Positions 1-13,000 of a stretch of DNA of 64,000 nucleotides are shown here, one piece after another (positions within the stretch are counted from its first letter, which is position 1; every line of letters starts with the position of its first letter). The stretch lies in contig JAQISU010000096.1 of the NCBI GenBank assembly GCA_029339505.1, forward strand, positions 920,501-984,500, in the 5' to 3' direction. The stretch comes from Unio delphinus (taxonomy: Eukaryota; Mollusca; Bivalvia; Unionida; Unionidae). The notes under the pieces are model-generated. The model was not told the DNA's origin. It was given only the letters and a program-made list of their open reading frames with translations, and made no database searches. The position numbers and the translations under genes are program-made.

Positions 1-1449
1 TGTGTCTAATTTATATACATGTATAATCTATTGCATGAAAAGAGTATCAACACCGTGTACTCACCAGCGAATCTTGAAACATACATTGAATCCATAATAC
101 AAACATTTCCATCGAAAATATCAACACACGGATGTAAAATATTCAATAATTTTGTCACAGATCATTATGTGACTGAATTCAATGAAAAGAAAATAACAAA
201 AATTATGTAACGGGTGTACGTAATGAATGATGAAATAGTACATGTCCATAGATTAAATAATGGAAGCTAAAGTGTATTCTTATAATCACTACATGTACAT
301 CTCAGGATCTTTCTGTCTCTGAATTCAGTAATTGTAAATTTCAGCACATTTTCCCACCCAAACTACTAGTCAAAGTCCTTTGAACTTGCCACCCAGCTAT
401 TGCGTCATGTTCTTTTGATGTACTCTAATAAATACAGAAGGCAGAAATGGCTGTATTTTAACCACTGAATTATGTCACTGTAAATATCAGCACAGCTAAA
501 ATGATTAAGTAATCAACACTAACTTTGTCTCCCAGCTATTTGTATGCATACGGAGGACTCCTGCATGGAGTGATTTATGTGTCCCAGATCAAATATTTGC
601 ATTCAAAAACGCGTAATTAAGCGTTTCCGAGACCTCTGTGTCGTATACATTTTATACCATTACATTTCTCATCTGTCAATAGTTATTATTTTTTGAAAAA
701 CTCTGATTTTAGCTGCTTTCTGCTAATGTCACGTTTGCTCTTGGCAAAGTCAATTATAGTTCTCAGTTGCAGAATTCGAATTAACTAGTCAACAGATTGC
801 ATAAAACAACACCGCCAAGCCACGCACACATGTTGGTGGCTTTTTGTTACTTTGATGCTGTATAAACCATTTCCCCCTGATTTGAACAAGTTTAGCTCGG
901 CAGTTCACTTTGATGATAAACAATGTACTTAAATTAATTGATTTATACATTCTGGTGAGAATCTTTTATCAACCCCCACATTGGCTGTTGCTTAGTTGTG
1001 TATGAAATTAAGAGAACATATATCGAAGATTATTAGAGCAACGATCGTATTTGGAATGCATTCAAGACAAACACAAAGTAGACACGATGGCTTCATTGCT
1101 CAGGGATCAGTAATAATAATATTGACACTTATGAGCTGTCATTTTTCAACAATAAACAAAGATCAAAGTTCTCAGTAGGCCCAGCAATTGGTTTGTATAT
1201 CCGATGTTTATTCTGGCACAAAACTAGAAGAAATTTGTTACTTTTTGAAATTTTAGAAGCCATACAATGATTATTTTATATTTGATTTTGTGTGTGATTT
1301 CCTCCCCAAAATGATAATACATTTTCTACATGTTTTTTTTTCGCACTTTTTAGACGAGTATGAGAATGATAATTAAACTCTTGACGTATTTTATTTTTCA
1401 TACTTAAAAGATTTTTTTCTTGGTCTTTGAGAAAAATACCTGTAATAAA
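1..1449. other. AT-rich intronic or flanking DNA, no gene seen
   Basis: This lies downstream of the last visible PTP exon in the gene's direction, so it is probably intron. Only short chance open frames occur. A continuing exon beginning E-Q-Y-x-F was looked for on the minus strand and not seen. Confidence 0.5.
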
Positions 1450-1535
1450 TTACCTGAAATTTCGGGAGCCATGCCATGACTGTGTTATATCCGAATTCAT
1501 GTTATAACAGGGCGTGTTATAGCGGGGTCCCACTG
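1450..1535 (-). mobile_element. Terminal fragment of a TA-flanked DNA transposon (pogo/Tigger-type end)
   Basis: Read on the minus strand, a terminus begins CAGTGGGACCCCGCTATAAC directly after a TA (1536-1537) and continues with imperfect repeats of TTATAACA. Ends of this form, CAGTGG...CGxTATAAC, are typical of pogo/Tigger-like elements with TA target duplications. The opposite end was not found, so this may be truncated. The adjoining minisatellite begins exactly at this end. Confidence 0.45.
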
Positions 1536-1758
1536 TATTATAAAAACTCCTATAGCAAAATGATCAGATTCTGTCAACATGATATTATAAGAACTCCTAT
1601 AGCAAAATGATCAGATTCTGTCAACATGAGAATATAAAAACTTATATAGCAAAATGATCAGATTCTGTCAACATGATATTATAAGAACTCATATTGCAAA
1701 AAGATCAGATTCTGTCAACATGATATTATAAGAACTCATATTGCGAAATGATGAGATT
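1536..1758. repeat. 47-bp minisatellite, about 4.7 copies
   Basis: Tandem units start with TATTATAAGAACTC and contain GATCAGATTCTGTCAACATG. Unit starts at 1536, 1583 and onward are 47 bp apart. Divergence is low (a few substitutions per unit); the last copy decays after GATGAGATTCTGTTC. Confidence 0.9.
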
Positions 1759-2380
1759 CTGTTCAGTTTTTGGTTATTTAGTGCCAAGGCATTTGGAGTA
1801 AAGTACCTTGATGGTATGGCAAACAAGGACAAAGTTTTTGTTCTATTATAAGTGGGTTAACAAATTATCCAGGCATGGATAACCATACGTACTTGCTCAT
1901 AAGTCAAGTAGAACTGCAAAGATCCTGATCTGCCATACTGCCTTAACATAATATACCTGTATATCAGGGTCTATGCTGTTTTTTCTACTGATTACTCCTA
2001 ACAAACTGCACAGACCATGACCTGCCTGCACATTATGCGATGACAGAGTGCACTCATTGCAGCTGGACTTGTAATATAAGTGAGTACACACAGTAATTAA
2101 TAAGGGAGACATGTGTCAATATAAACATGTTCACAAAAATTATGCATTTTCATTGGTTTTCATATAATGTTCTTCATTACTTTTTTCATGAAAACTTTTG
2201 TTTTTGTACTCACACTAACTCGTAACAAAATAAGTCAATAGGCCACAGCAAATACACTTCATATTTTTTTTTTTTTTTACCATTTCTGGAATATGGTTTC
2301 ATCATTTATCTGGCAAGAATTCGAGGGTATCAAACACAAAATAAAACATGCATTAATTTGTACCATTTTTTTAAACTTAC
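1759..2380. other. Intronic DNA, no gene seen
   Basis: AT-rich sequence downstream of the last exon's donor, containing a T-run near 2268-2278. Minus-strand open frames here show no protein family signal that I recognise. Confidence 0.5.
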
Positions 2381-2516
2381 CAATGTCTGCACCATATTTT
2401 TATGAAATTTTCGGAGATGTAAAACTGTACTATAAACATCTACAAAACCCTCATTCTGCAGCTGCTTCATACAGTAATCTAAGGCAATGAAAACAGCAGC
2501 TTTTCCACCACCGCAT
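2381..2516 (-). CDS. PTP-domain exon with altered P-loop (Arg to Lys)
   Basis: A 136-bp exon. The acceptor ends TTTTTTTAG|A and the donor is TTG|GTAAGT. The first base completes AGA (Arg) with the previous exon, giving the P-loop V-H-C-R-C-G-G-G-K-A-A in place of the active consensus V-H-C-S-A-G-V-G-R-T-G. The Arg that binds the phosphate is Lys, and the following Ser/Thr is Ala. The exon continues VFIALDYCMKQLQNEGFVDV and YSTVLHLRKFHKNMVQTL, matching the helices and Q-loop (NMVQT) that close the domain, with the Gln kept. It ends in phase 0. The expected next exon (E-Q-Y-x-F-x-H) was not found in 1-2380. Confidence 0.9.
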
Positions 2517-3665
2517 CTAAAAAAAGGAAAGAATGGTTTAACGCTATATCTTGTTGAAATACTTCTGTAAATCACAAGATTGGCAAGAAAATGAAATCGG
2601 CAATGAGTTTTAAGATATTTGGGTGTGATAAATGACAATCGAAAATGCAAATTTGATCACTGTGACTTCATTTTGATATGACTGAGTTACTTTTATTGGG
2701 ATGTAACTACATACCAATCTTCAATAAGTATATTTATCCATGATGCACAGGAGAGTTATAATCCCAAGGGTGGTCACATACTCAAAATTGTGTAAGTCTA
2801 AATTTTGGGTTTCACTGATTTATGTTTTCATTGAAGAATTATGTAATTCAATTAATTTTAATACCATTTATTTTAACCATTTATAAAAAATCCAAAAAAA
2901 TTAAATTAAAAAAAAATTCATATGAAATCGTATTAAAGTGAAATTCAAAATCGTGCAAGTCAGGGATACCTGTTTTTGGTGAAATACAGTTTATCTCTCT
3001 CTACCTATTTATACTGGGACACCTGTTTTGAGCATTATGTACCTGTCAGGTACTAAGCATTGATTCATTAGTGTAAAGACAAAAGCCTAGAAATGACAAA
3101 AAATGAATAGTTTTGATGTTGGTTAATAGTAATATTAACAGTGGTATTTATAGAGGGTGACACAATTAATTAATTTTGATGTTGTTAATACCCGTTAGTA
3201 ATATTAACAGCAATATTTATAGAGAATGACACAATTAATTTTCTGTGAAACTGATCCTCCTTGTGAATTTTCATTATTTTCATAATTAAATGAATTTTAA
3301 GAAAGGCAAATTCTGATATAAACTGTTTGTTGGTCTCAATTGCTTAAAGGCTTTAATAAACCTCCTGTTTGAAAGGATACAGAGATCTGAGATCAAAGAT
3401 ACTGAGGGTTTAGCAAATAGATAGGTCAAAACGTTAATAATCACTTGCATGTGCAAATTAGGTCTCTGTGATCTAGTATTGGGATCTGTTTAGTTACTTT
3501 CATTGAAATGTATCTAAATAATAATTTTCATTTAGTGTAGATGAAATTGGATCCAAGATCCAAGATAATAAGTAGTTCATGAATCAACAGCTAAACATTT
3601 TTACAAAAGTCACTCTTGTGTGCAAATTAAGTCACATGGACCTAGTTTTGTACAGTTAATTAATT

Positions 3666-3720
<55 letters not shown>

Positions 3721-6700
3721 TGACCTCATTAAAGAGGGTGAAATAATTAGCTCAAGAATAAATCTACCTTGAGGAACACATTGATATTAGTTTGCAGATT
3801 TTCAACAATTTCAATTTTCAGAAGGGGCTCTGAATGGCCGAGTGGTCTAAAGCGCTCTCTGTTATGGATCACTGCTATCTCACCTCTGTCTGTGTGGGTT
3901 CAAGTCTAGGATTCGGCCAACATTGATATGTGAGAAAACTTGCCAGTAGCTTCTTGTGGGTCGGTGGTTCTTTCTCAGTTTTTTTTCTTCAGTTTCTTCC
4001 TCCACCATTAATACTGGCCACAAAGTATAGCCTATCATGTGCTGAAAAATGATGTTAAACCCATCATCAATCAAAAACCAACTATTTTAGTAATTTTATA
4101 CCACTGGTAGATTTAGATCTTAAGTCAGGATTATTTCCAGACTGCCTGAAATGTAACAGAGACTCAATAGGATCACAGTTTTGGGATATCTTGAACAATA
4201 ACTTAGTTTTTCTCAGATGGATTTGGTCTTTAAAAGGCATTATTTATAACTATCCAGTCAAGTTTTCCCTGTTTTTCTGTTTGGTGTGATATTAGCCCTA
4301 ATGCTATTTTTGGAAGACATACCTGCTTTGCTATGTTTGTACCATTTGAATAGTATTACAGACATCAGCAGCAATAACATGTCTGTTACCAATATTGAAA
4401 GATACCAACATTGCATTTGGTTCCACACAAAAACTGATGCACTAGATTGTTATTAACAATTAATAGTTTTTAAAAAAAGTATCCCTGTATGACAACAATG
4501 AACAGCAATTGGGTTTGGTGCTTGCAATTAGGCTAGTGAGCGTATTTACATAATGGAGCCACCGCACATGCATTGTAGGTTAGACATGAGCTGAATGAAG
4601 TACATCCTTTGCATTCAATTCATGTGCAACACTGCACTAAACTTTAATGATATCTCCAAAAATACAATAATGAAGTTTCTGATATACCCAGTAATGCTTC
4701 AAACATTATGCTAATGTCATAAAAAATGTGTTTTAGTTTGCTTTGATGTAAGTGACCTTACACCATGTTTTACAAAATTATAGTTATTATGCTAATGTTA
4801 CATAGTGAAAGGCAATTATAAAGCAAGTTCTGGTATAGGGCAGTGGCAGGTGCTCTATCTGCTCAGGAAATGGATGAACCTGCCCATGCACGAGTCTCCT
4901 GCTGCCTTGCAGGCTGGCTTTGGTTAGCCAAAGGCTAAGGGAGTAAACCTTAAAAGAAAATTCGGATTGGAGACCCTAAGACAGTTGGATGATGTACTAT
5001 ACATCCCCTTCTGGCAACTCTTTGGTCAGGAGAGGGATGGGCTTTGCCAGATGACTTTTGCCCAAGACACACTGATAATGCTGGACAAGTCTGAAGTCAT
5101 CATACCAGATCGGTCGTCGCCTGGGTCAACAAGGACTGCGCCTGCCATTGTCCACCAGGATGGAGGTGACAAGTGTGCTACTGGTACTTTGACATGGCAC
5201 ACACCAAATGGAACCCATCATAATCAGATCGACTACATACTGGTTCAAAACTGATACCAATCTGGCATCAATAGAGCAAAAACAAGAACTTTCCCATGTG
5301 CTGATGTTGGGAGTGATCACGACCTCATCATTATGAACTTCCAAGTGAGGTTGAAGAAAATTAACATGCCCAAGAAAATCAGGCTCAAGTTCAACCTTGA
5401 ACAACTGAAGGACCCCAACATCTGCAAGTCATTCCAAGCCACAATTGGAGGAAAATTTGCTCCACTTCTTGTGATGGATGTTGATGTTAAAGTGATGACA
5501 GACACTTTCAACACAGTCATGACAACAGTTGCCAAGGAAAGGACATCATTGGCCTCCATCATCCAAAGAAAAAACCCTGGGTTATGGAAGAGATTCTGAA
5601 TCTGTGTGATGCCCGAAGAGAAATTAAAAACACCAGACACACAACAGGGGCAGTGGTGTATTGAGAAATAAACAAGAATATCAGAAAAAACTTGAAGATT
5701 GGATTGCACAAAAGTGCATAGAAATAGAAAGCAGTCTGATAAAGAATAACAGCAAAAAGTCATTCCAAATTGTGAAAGACCTCACCAGACAGAAGCAACC
5801 AAGAGTCAGTACCATCAAGACAAAAATGGAAAATGCCTCACAGAAACAAGTGACCTTGCAGAAAGATGGACTGAGTAATGTAAAGAACTCTACAACCATC
5901 CATCCACAGGAGACCCAGAGGTGCTTGAAGTTCCAAACTCCACAAATGATGATGATTTCCCCATTCTTAAAGAAGAGGTGAAGTCAGCAATAAGAGCACT
6001 GAAGAAGGGGAAAGCAGCTGGAGTAGACAACATCCCAGCTGAACTTGTCAAGAATGGTGTGAAATCATTGATAGAACTACTAGCAAAAATCTACAACAAG
6101 ATCTGACAGACAGGCGAATGGCCAACACAGTGGAGCCAGTCACTGATTATAACACTCCCCAAAAAAGGCAATCTCCAGCTGTGCCAAAATTAAAGAACTA
6201 TCAGATTGATCAGCCATGCTAGTAAGGTGATGCTGAAGATCATCTTGAACAGAATGAACCCACAAGCAGAAGAAATAATCGCTGAAGAACAGATAGGGTT
6301 CCAGAGTGGAAGAAGCACAACAGAACAAATATTCAATCTTAGGGTTCTGTGTGAAAAGTACTCACAACATCAACTAGACATCTATCATGTGTTCATAGAT
6401 TTCAAAAAGGCTTTTGACAGAGTGTGGCATGAGGCATTGTGGGCCAAGAAGAAGTACAACATGGGTCAAAAGTTGACCAATACATCAAACAGCGGTATGC
6501 CAAGGCTACCAATGCAGTAAATTGCTCAAGGTTCTGTGGGGGACTGGTTCAAGACTTCAGTTGGAGTACAGCAAGGCTGTCTCCTGTCGCCCACACTTTT
6601 CAATATCTACTTAGAGTGCATCATGAGCGAAGCCCTGGAAAACCACTGTGGAACAGTCAGCATTGGAGGACGTAACATCACCAACCTCTGCTTTGCAGAT

Positions 6701-7371
6701 GACATTGATGGGCTGGCAGGCAGTGAAGATGAGCTTACCACCTCAGTGAAGAAAATGGATAAAACATCTTCCAGATTTGACATGGAGATAAGTGCCAGGA
6801 AGACAAAACTGATGACAAATAGTGGCAAACAAATCCTAACCAAGATTAAAGTCAGAGGATAGAAACTGGAAACAGTGGGCCAATTCAAATATCTTGGTTC
6901 CATAATCATGGAAGAGGGATCAAGAGCAGAAATTTTGTCGCGAGCAGCACAAACAACGGCAGCTACGTTAAAGCTAAGACCCATCTGGAGAGACAAGAAT
7001 ATCTGTCTGAAAACTAAAATCAGACTATTGAGAGCACTAGTCATCTCAATTTTTCTGTATTCATGTGGATCCGGACACCAGAATTACAACGAAGAATCCA
7101 GGCATTTGAACCTCCTCACCACTGTCAAAAGGAGAAAGCTGAAATGGTATGGCCATGTCACTAGAGCCCACAGTCTATCCACAACAGTACTGCAAGGGTA
7201 GTCATCAAGGTGGCAGAAGGAGAGATAGACAGAGAAAAAAGTGGAGTGACAACATCACAGAATGGACCAAGAAAAGTTTTGCAGAGACACAGGCATTGGC
7301 ACATGATCGAGAGAAATGGAGGGAACTGGTCAGATGTTGAGTGCCTCAACGACCACACTAGGTCAAGAGAC

Positions 7372-7413
<42 letters not shown>

Positions 7414-9983
7414 CTGGTATAGTTAGTTGCCAGAATTAACCATAGCCAGTTTCAGGGTTTTAATTCACTGGCCTATATTGCTGTCAAAAAACTAAAGAAA
7501 AATCCGTTAATTATAAACAAAGGAGATGCCAAAACATCCAGCATTCCACACTATGTGAAAATTTATGATTTCGCTCAGCCAAAAAACAAAAGTAAAATAG
7601 GTTGATGATTATCTTCATTGATTTATATTCTAAATTTTAGCCTTTATTTTTACCATACTTTAAAAAAACATGTAACAGTTATGCTGGTTGTGCCTTGAAC
7701 AACTGAACGTGTGTACCTTTTCATAAAGATTACCTCAATTTGTAGCATCGCTTATATCGTTGAAAAAGAGTAACTCATGAACGCATGGATTAACGTAACG
7801 AAACAGCTGTTACTGACTAGCTGAAGTTTTATCTAGAAGAATGCAACTTGGTCAAAACAATGAATGAACAAAATCTGCATCTTATATGTTATGGAATGCA
7901 CAAGCATATAAGTGATGCTAGGCATGATTTGCACTATGTAAGTACTGTACATTATAGTAGGAATATATCAGCACATGAATTATGAAGTCATTGTAGTTTA
8001 TAACTCCTTAGTAAGTGTTGGTACACCAAGATTTTTTCAACATGCATATACATCTTAGGACACAGAAAAAATTGTTTGTTTTCAAGATTTAAAGCCATTA
8101 TTATAGTCAACAAAAATATCTTAAAAACTTTCAAGTTTAGACAATTGTCAGTGGATAAGCCAACCTCCCCACTTCTTCTAGGCTTTTATATTTTATTTAA
8201 ATGCAGTCTATTGGTAAATACACTAAAATTCATGATTACCAGCAAAATCTGATTTAAAAAAAAACTGTCTGTGAGGATTTTTAAAAAATTACAAACCACC
8301 TTCTAAGTCATAGTCATTGCCTTAGGGATCATAATAAATATTAATTGCAAACAATTTAATCATTAAATGTGTATTATCTTTACCTGCAATGAACTAGCAT
8401 GGGACCAGAGACTTTGAACATGAACTTCACTGTGTACATTATCTTTACCTGCAGTGAACTAGCATGGGACCAGAGACTTTGAACATGAACTTCACTGTGT
8501 ACATTATCTTTACCTGCAGTGAACTAGCATGGGACTGGAGACTTTGAACATGAACTTCACTGTGTACATTATCTTTACCTGCAGTGAACTAGCATGGGAC
8601 CAGAGACTTTGAACATGAACTTCACTGTGTACATTATCTTTACCTGCAGTGAACTAGCATGGGACTGGAGACTTTGGACATGAACTTCACAGTGTACATT
8701 ATCTTTACCTGCAGTGAACTAGCATGGGACCAGAGACTTTGGACATAAACTACACAGTGTACATTATCTTTACCTGCAGTGAACTAGCATGTGACCAGAG
8801 ACTTTGAACATGAACTTCACTGTGTACATTATCTTTACCTGCAATGAACTAGCATGGGACCAGAGACTTTGGACATGAACTTCACAATTCTTCTTCTACA
8901 ATCCAGCAGAAAACCAGGATCTGTGAAATCGTCATTGAAGCCTACCATCTCAAAATGTTTTAACAGCTGAAATTCAGAAGTTCCTTCCTAAAAAATAAAA
9001 AAAAACACAAGAACAATGGAGGAGTTGAAAGCTTAATTACTGTAGATAGAAAATTGCAAAATTTCAGGAATGCAGAGAGATATGTAAGAAAGATGTCACC
9101 TAGTTATAATAATGCAGAGAGATATGTAAGAAAGGTGTCACCTAGTTATAATAATGCAGAGAGATATGTAAGAAAGGTGTCACCTAGTTATAATAATGCT
9201 GTTCTTTACTGAATGTGAAATGTGCACTAAATATAACAACTGTGAAACAAAAATGTTAGCAAATGTAATATCTATACAAAAGTAAACACGCCTAAAATGT
9301 TTTATATTTAAAAATATTTTGCATTAGAAATATTCAATTTTGTCTCAATCTCCAGCCCAAGTGAGGGATTTGGGCAATAAAGAATTTAATGTAATGCTTG
9401 GCAATCCCTTTACAGATGAAATAAACCCAAAAAGCAAATCTACCAGCTTAGAAAATTAAAAGTTGTGTATTGAAGATAATTATTTCCATTTCATTCGATG
9501 TTTATTACATTTTAAAAAAAATAAGAATAATAAAAATATGGGGATGGAGGGGTGAAAGCTGATGCAGAGATCTAAAGGAAAATTTAGCACTTAAGAAAAT
9601 TAAATTAAAGCCTTACAAAATTTGATTTTTTTCAAAGATTTTAAGAAAGTTATTAATACATGTTCATTAAAAACAAATTCGGTGTAATTATCTCATTGTG
9701 AATTTACCACTCTAAGGACCCATGTTTTAAATCCAATTTTAATCAAACTTTGATTAAATAAATATCTAGTTGTGCATTTGATTTAGTGGCATGTCTTGTC
9801 GCTCATGGTACAAATGCATATACCTTGTACAGGACTTGAAAAAATAACATTGTCATTCACTTTTTTAATTATACAGGGCCTTGTTACTAGAGAACTGAAT
9901 AGCTTGTACAGACAAATATTAATCTAAAAATGATGTTTTAAGCATAAAAATGAAAATGATTTTCTTTAAAGAAACATGAATAT

Positions 9984-10020
<37 letters not shown>

Positions 10021-13000
10021 AACAGCTATAAATCAATAAATATACATTTCCTGATAACAGTAAGGCAGGGATCTGTATACATAACCTGAAATGCTTCCAG
10101 AAAAGTTTTCATTAATATTGTCTGTCATTGTTAATATTCAAGATCCAATTATTTCCTGACTTAAGAAAATGGAAGGATAGTGCATTCAGTTTTAAGATCA
10201 AACTACACGTACATTAGAAAATGTAAGCTTTACAATTTTCATCCAATTTGTGTTCCTCTCAGAATCATGCAACCACCTACTATTATTCTGGACTTATATG
10301 GTGCTATCTATAGACACTCAAACCTTGTCTTTGGTGAATTGTGGATGTTACAATCAGGCTGTCAGCCAATAAAACAATGAATTTGGAGGGAATAGTGTGT
10401 TTGTGAACATAAAATAAATCGCTGATAATACAGGCATTATACTGTATAGTATTCTGAGGAAGATGGACATAATACTGTATAGTATTCATAGGAAGACAGG
10501 CATAATACTGAAGAGTATTCTTAGGAAGACAGGTATAATACTGTATAGTATTCTGAAGAAGACAGGTATAATACTGTATAGTATTCTGAGGAAGACAGGC
10601 ATAATATTGTATAGTATTCTTAGGAAGACAAGCATAATATTGTATAGTATTCTTCGGAAGACAGATATAATACTGTATAGTATTCTGAAGAAGACAGGTA
10701 TAATACTGTATAGTATTCTGAGGAAGACAGGCATAATACTGTATAGTATTCTTAGGAAGACAAGCATAATATTGTATAGTATTCTTCGGAAGACAGATAT
10801 AATACTGTAAAGTATTCTGAGGAAGACAGGCATAATACTGTAGAGTATTCTTAGGAAGACAGGCATAATACTGTATAGTATTCTGAGGAAGACAGGCATA
10901 ATACTGTAGAATATTCTTAGGAAGACAGGCATAATACTGTATAGTATTCTGAGGAAGACAGGCATAATACTGTATAGTATTCTTAGGAAGACAGGCATAA
11001 TACTGTAGAATATTCTTAGGAAGACAGGCATAATACTGTATAGTATTCTGAGGAAGACAGGCATAATACTGTAGAATATTCTTAAGAAGACAGGCATAAT
11101 ACTGTATAGTATTCTTCGGAAGACAGATATAATACTGTATAGTATTCATAGGAAGACAGGCATAATACTGAAGAGTATTCTTAGGAAGACAGGTATAATA
11201 CTGTATAGTATTCTGAAGAAGACAGGTATAATACTGTATAGTATTCTGAGGAAGACAGGCATAATATTGTATAGTATTCTTAGGAAGACAGGCATAATAT
11301 TGTATAGTATTCTTCGGAAGACAGATATAATACTGTATAGTATTCTGAAGAAGACAGGTATAATACTGTATAGTATTCTGAGGAAGACAGGCATAATACT
11401 GTATAGTATTCTTAGGAAGACAAGCATAATATTGTATAGTATTCTTCGGAAGACAGATATAATACTGTAAAGTATTCTGAGGAAGACAGGCATAATACTG
11501 TAGAGTATTCTTAGGAAGACAGGCATAATACTGTATAGTATTCTGAGGAAGACAGGCATAATACTGTAGAATATTCTTAGGAAGACAGGCATAATACTGT
11601 ATAGTATTCTGAGGAAGACAGGCATAATACTGTATAGTATTCTTAGGAAGACAGGCATAATACTGTAGAATATTCTTAGGAAGACAGGCATAATACTGTA
11701 TAGTATTCTGAGGAAGACAGGCATAATACTGAAGAGTATTCTTAGGAAGACAGGTATAATACTGTATAGTATTCTGAAGAAGACAGGCATAATACAGTTG
11801 AGTATTCTTAGGAAGACAAGCATAATATTGTATAGTATTCTTAGGAAGACAGGCATAATACTGTAGAATATTCTTAGGAAGACAGGCATAATACTGTATA
11901 GTATTCTGAGGAAGACAGGCATAATACTGTATAGTATTCTTAGGAAGACAAGCATAATATTGTATAGTATTCTTCGGAAGACAGATATAATACTGTATAG
12001 TATTCTGAGGAAGACAGGCATAATACTGTAGAATATTCTTAGGAAGACAGACATAATACTGTAGAGTATTCTTAAGAAGACAGGCATAATACTGTATAAT
12101 ATTCTTAGGAAGACAGGCATAATACTGTATAGTATTCTGAGGAAGACAGGCATAATACTGTAGAATATTCTTAGGAAGACAGGCATAATACTGTAGAGTA
12201 TTCTTAGGAAGACAGGCATAATACTGTATAGTATTCTGAGGAAGACAGGCATAATACTGTAGAATATTCTTAGGAAGACAGGCATAATACTGTATAGTAT
12301 TCTGAAGAAGACAGGCATAATACAGTTGAGTATTCTTAGGAAGACAAGCATAATATTGTATAGTATTCTTAGGAAGACAGACATAATACTGTAGAGTATT
12401 CTTAAGAAGACAGGCATAATACTGTATAATATTCTTAGGAAGACAGACATAATACTGTAGAATATTCTTAGGAAGACAGGCATAATACTGTATAGTATTC
12501 TGAGGAAGACAGGCATAATACTGTAGAATATTCTTAGGAAGACAGGCATAATACTGTAGAGTATTCTTAGGAAGACAGGCATAATACTGTATAGTATTCT
12601 GAGGTAGACAGGCATAATACTGTAGAATATTCTTAGGAAGACAGGCATAATACTGTAGAGTATTCTTAAGAAGACAGGCATAATACTGTATAGTATTCTG
12701 AGGAAGACAGGCATAATACTGTAGAATATTCTTAGGAAGACAGACATAATACTGTAGAGTATTCTTAAGAAGACAGGCATAATACTGTATAATATTCTTA
12801 GGAAGACAGGCATAATACTGTATAGTATTCTGAGGAAGACAGGCATAATACTGTAGAATATTCTTAGGAAGACAGGCATAATACTGTAGAGTATTCTTAG
12901 GAAGACAGGCATAATACTGTATAGTATTCTGAGGAAGACAGGCATAATACTGTAGAATATTCTTAGGAAGACAGGCATAATACTGTATAGTATTCTGAAG

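Noticed and set aside
1897..2112. Possible terminal PTP exon with Cys-rich peptide
   Set aside because: Lacks E-Q-Y-x-F-x-H, and similar sequence occurs near 50740-50830, indicating a dispersed repeat.
3824..3910. tRNA gene (Leu/Ser-like) with box A and box B
   Set aside because: No matching acceptor stem or proper anticodon arm, and the same sequence recurs with a SINE body and target duplications.
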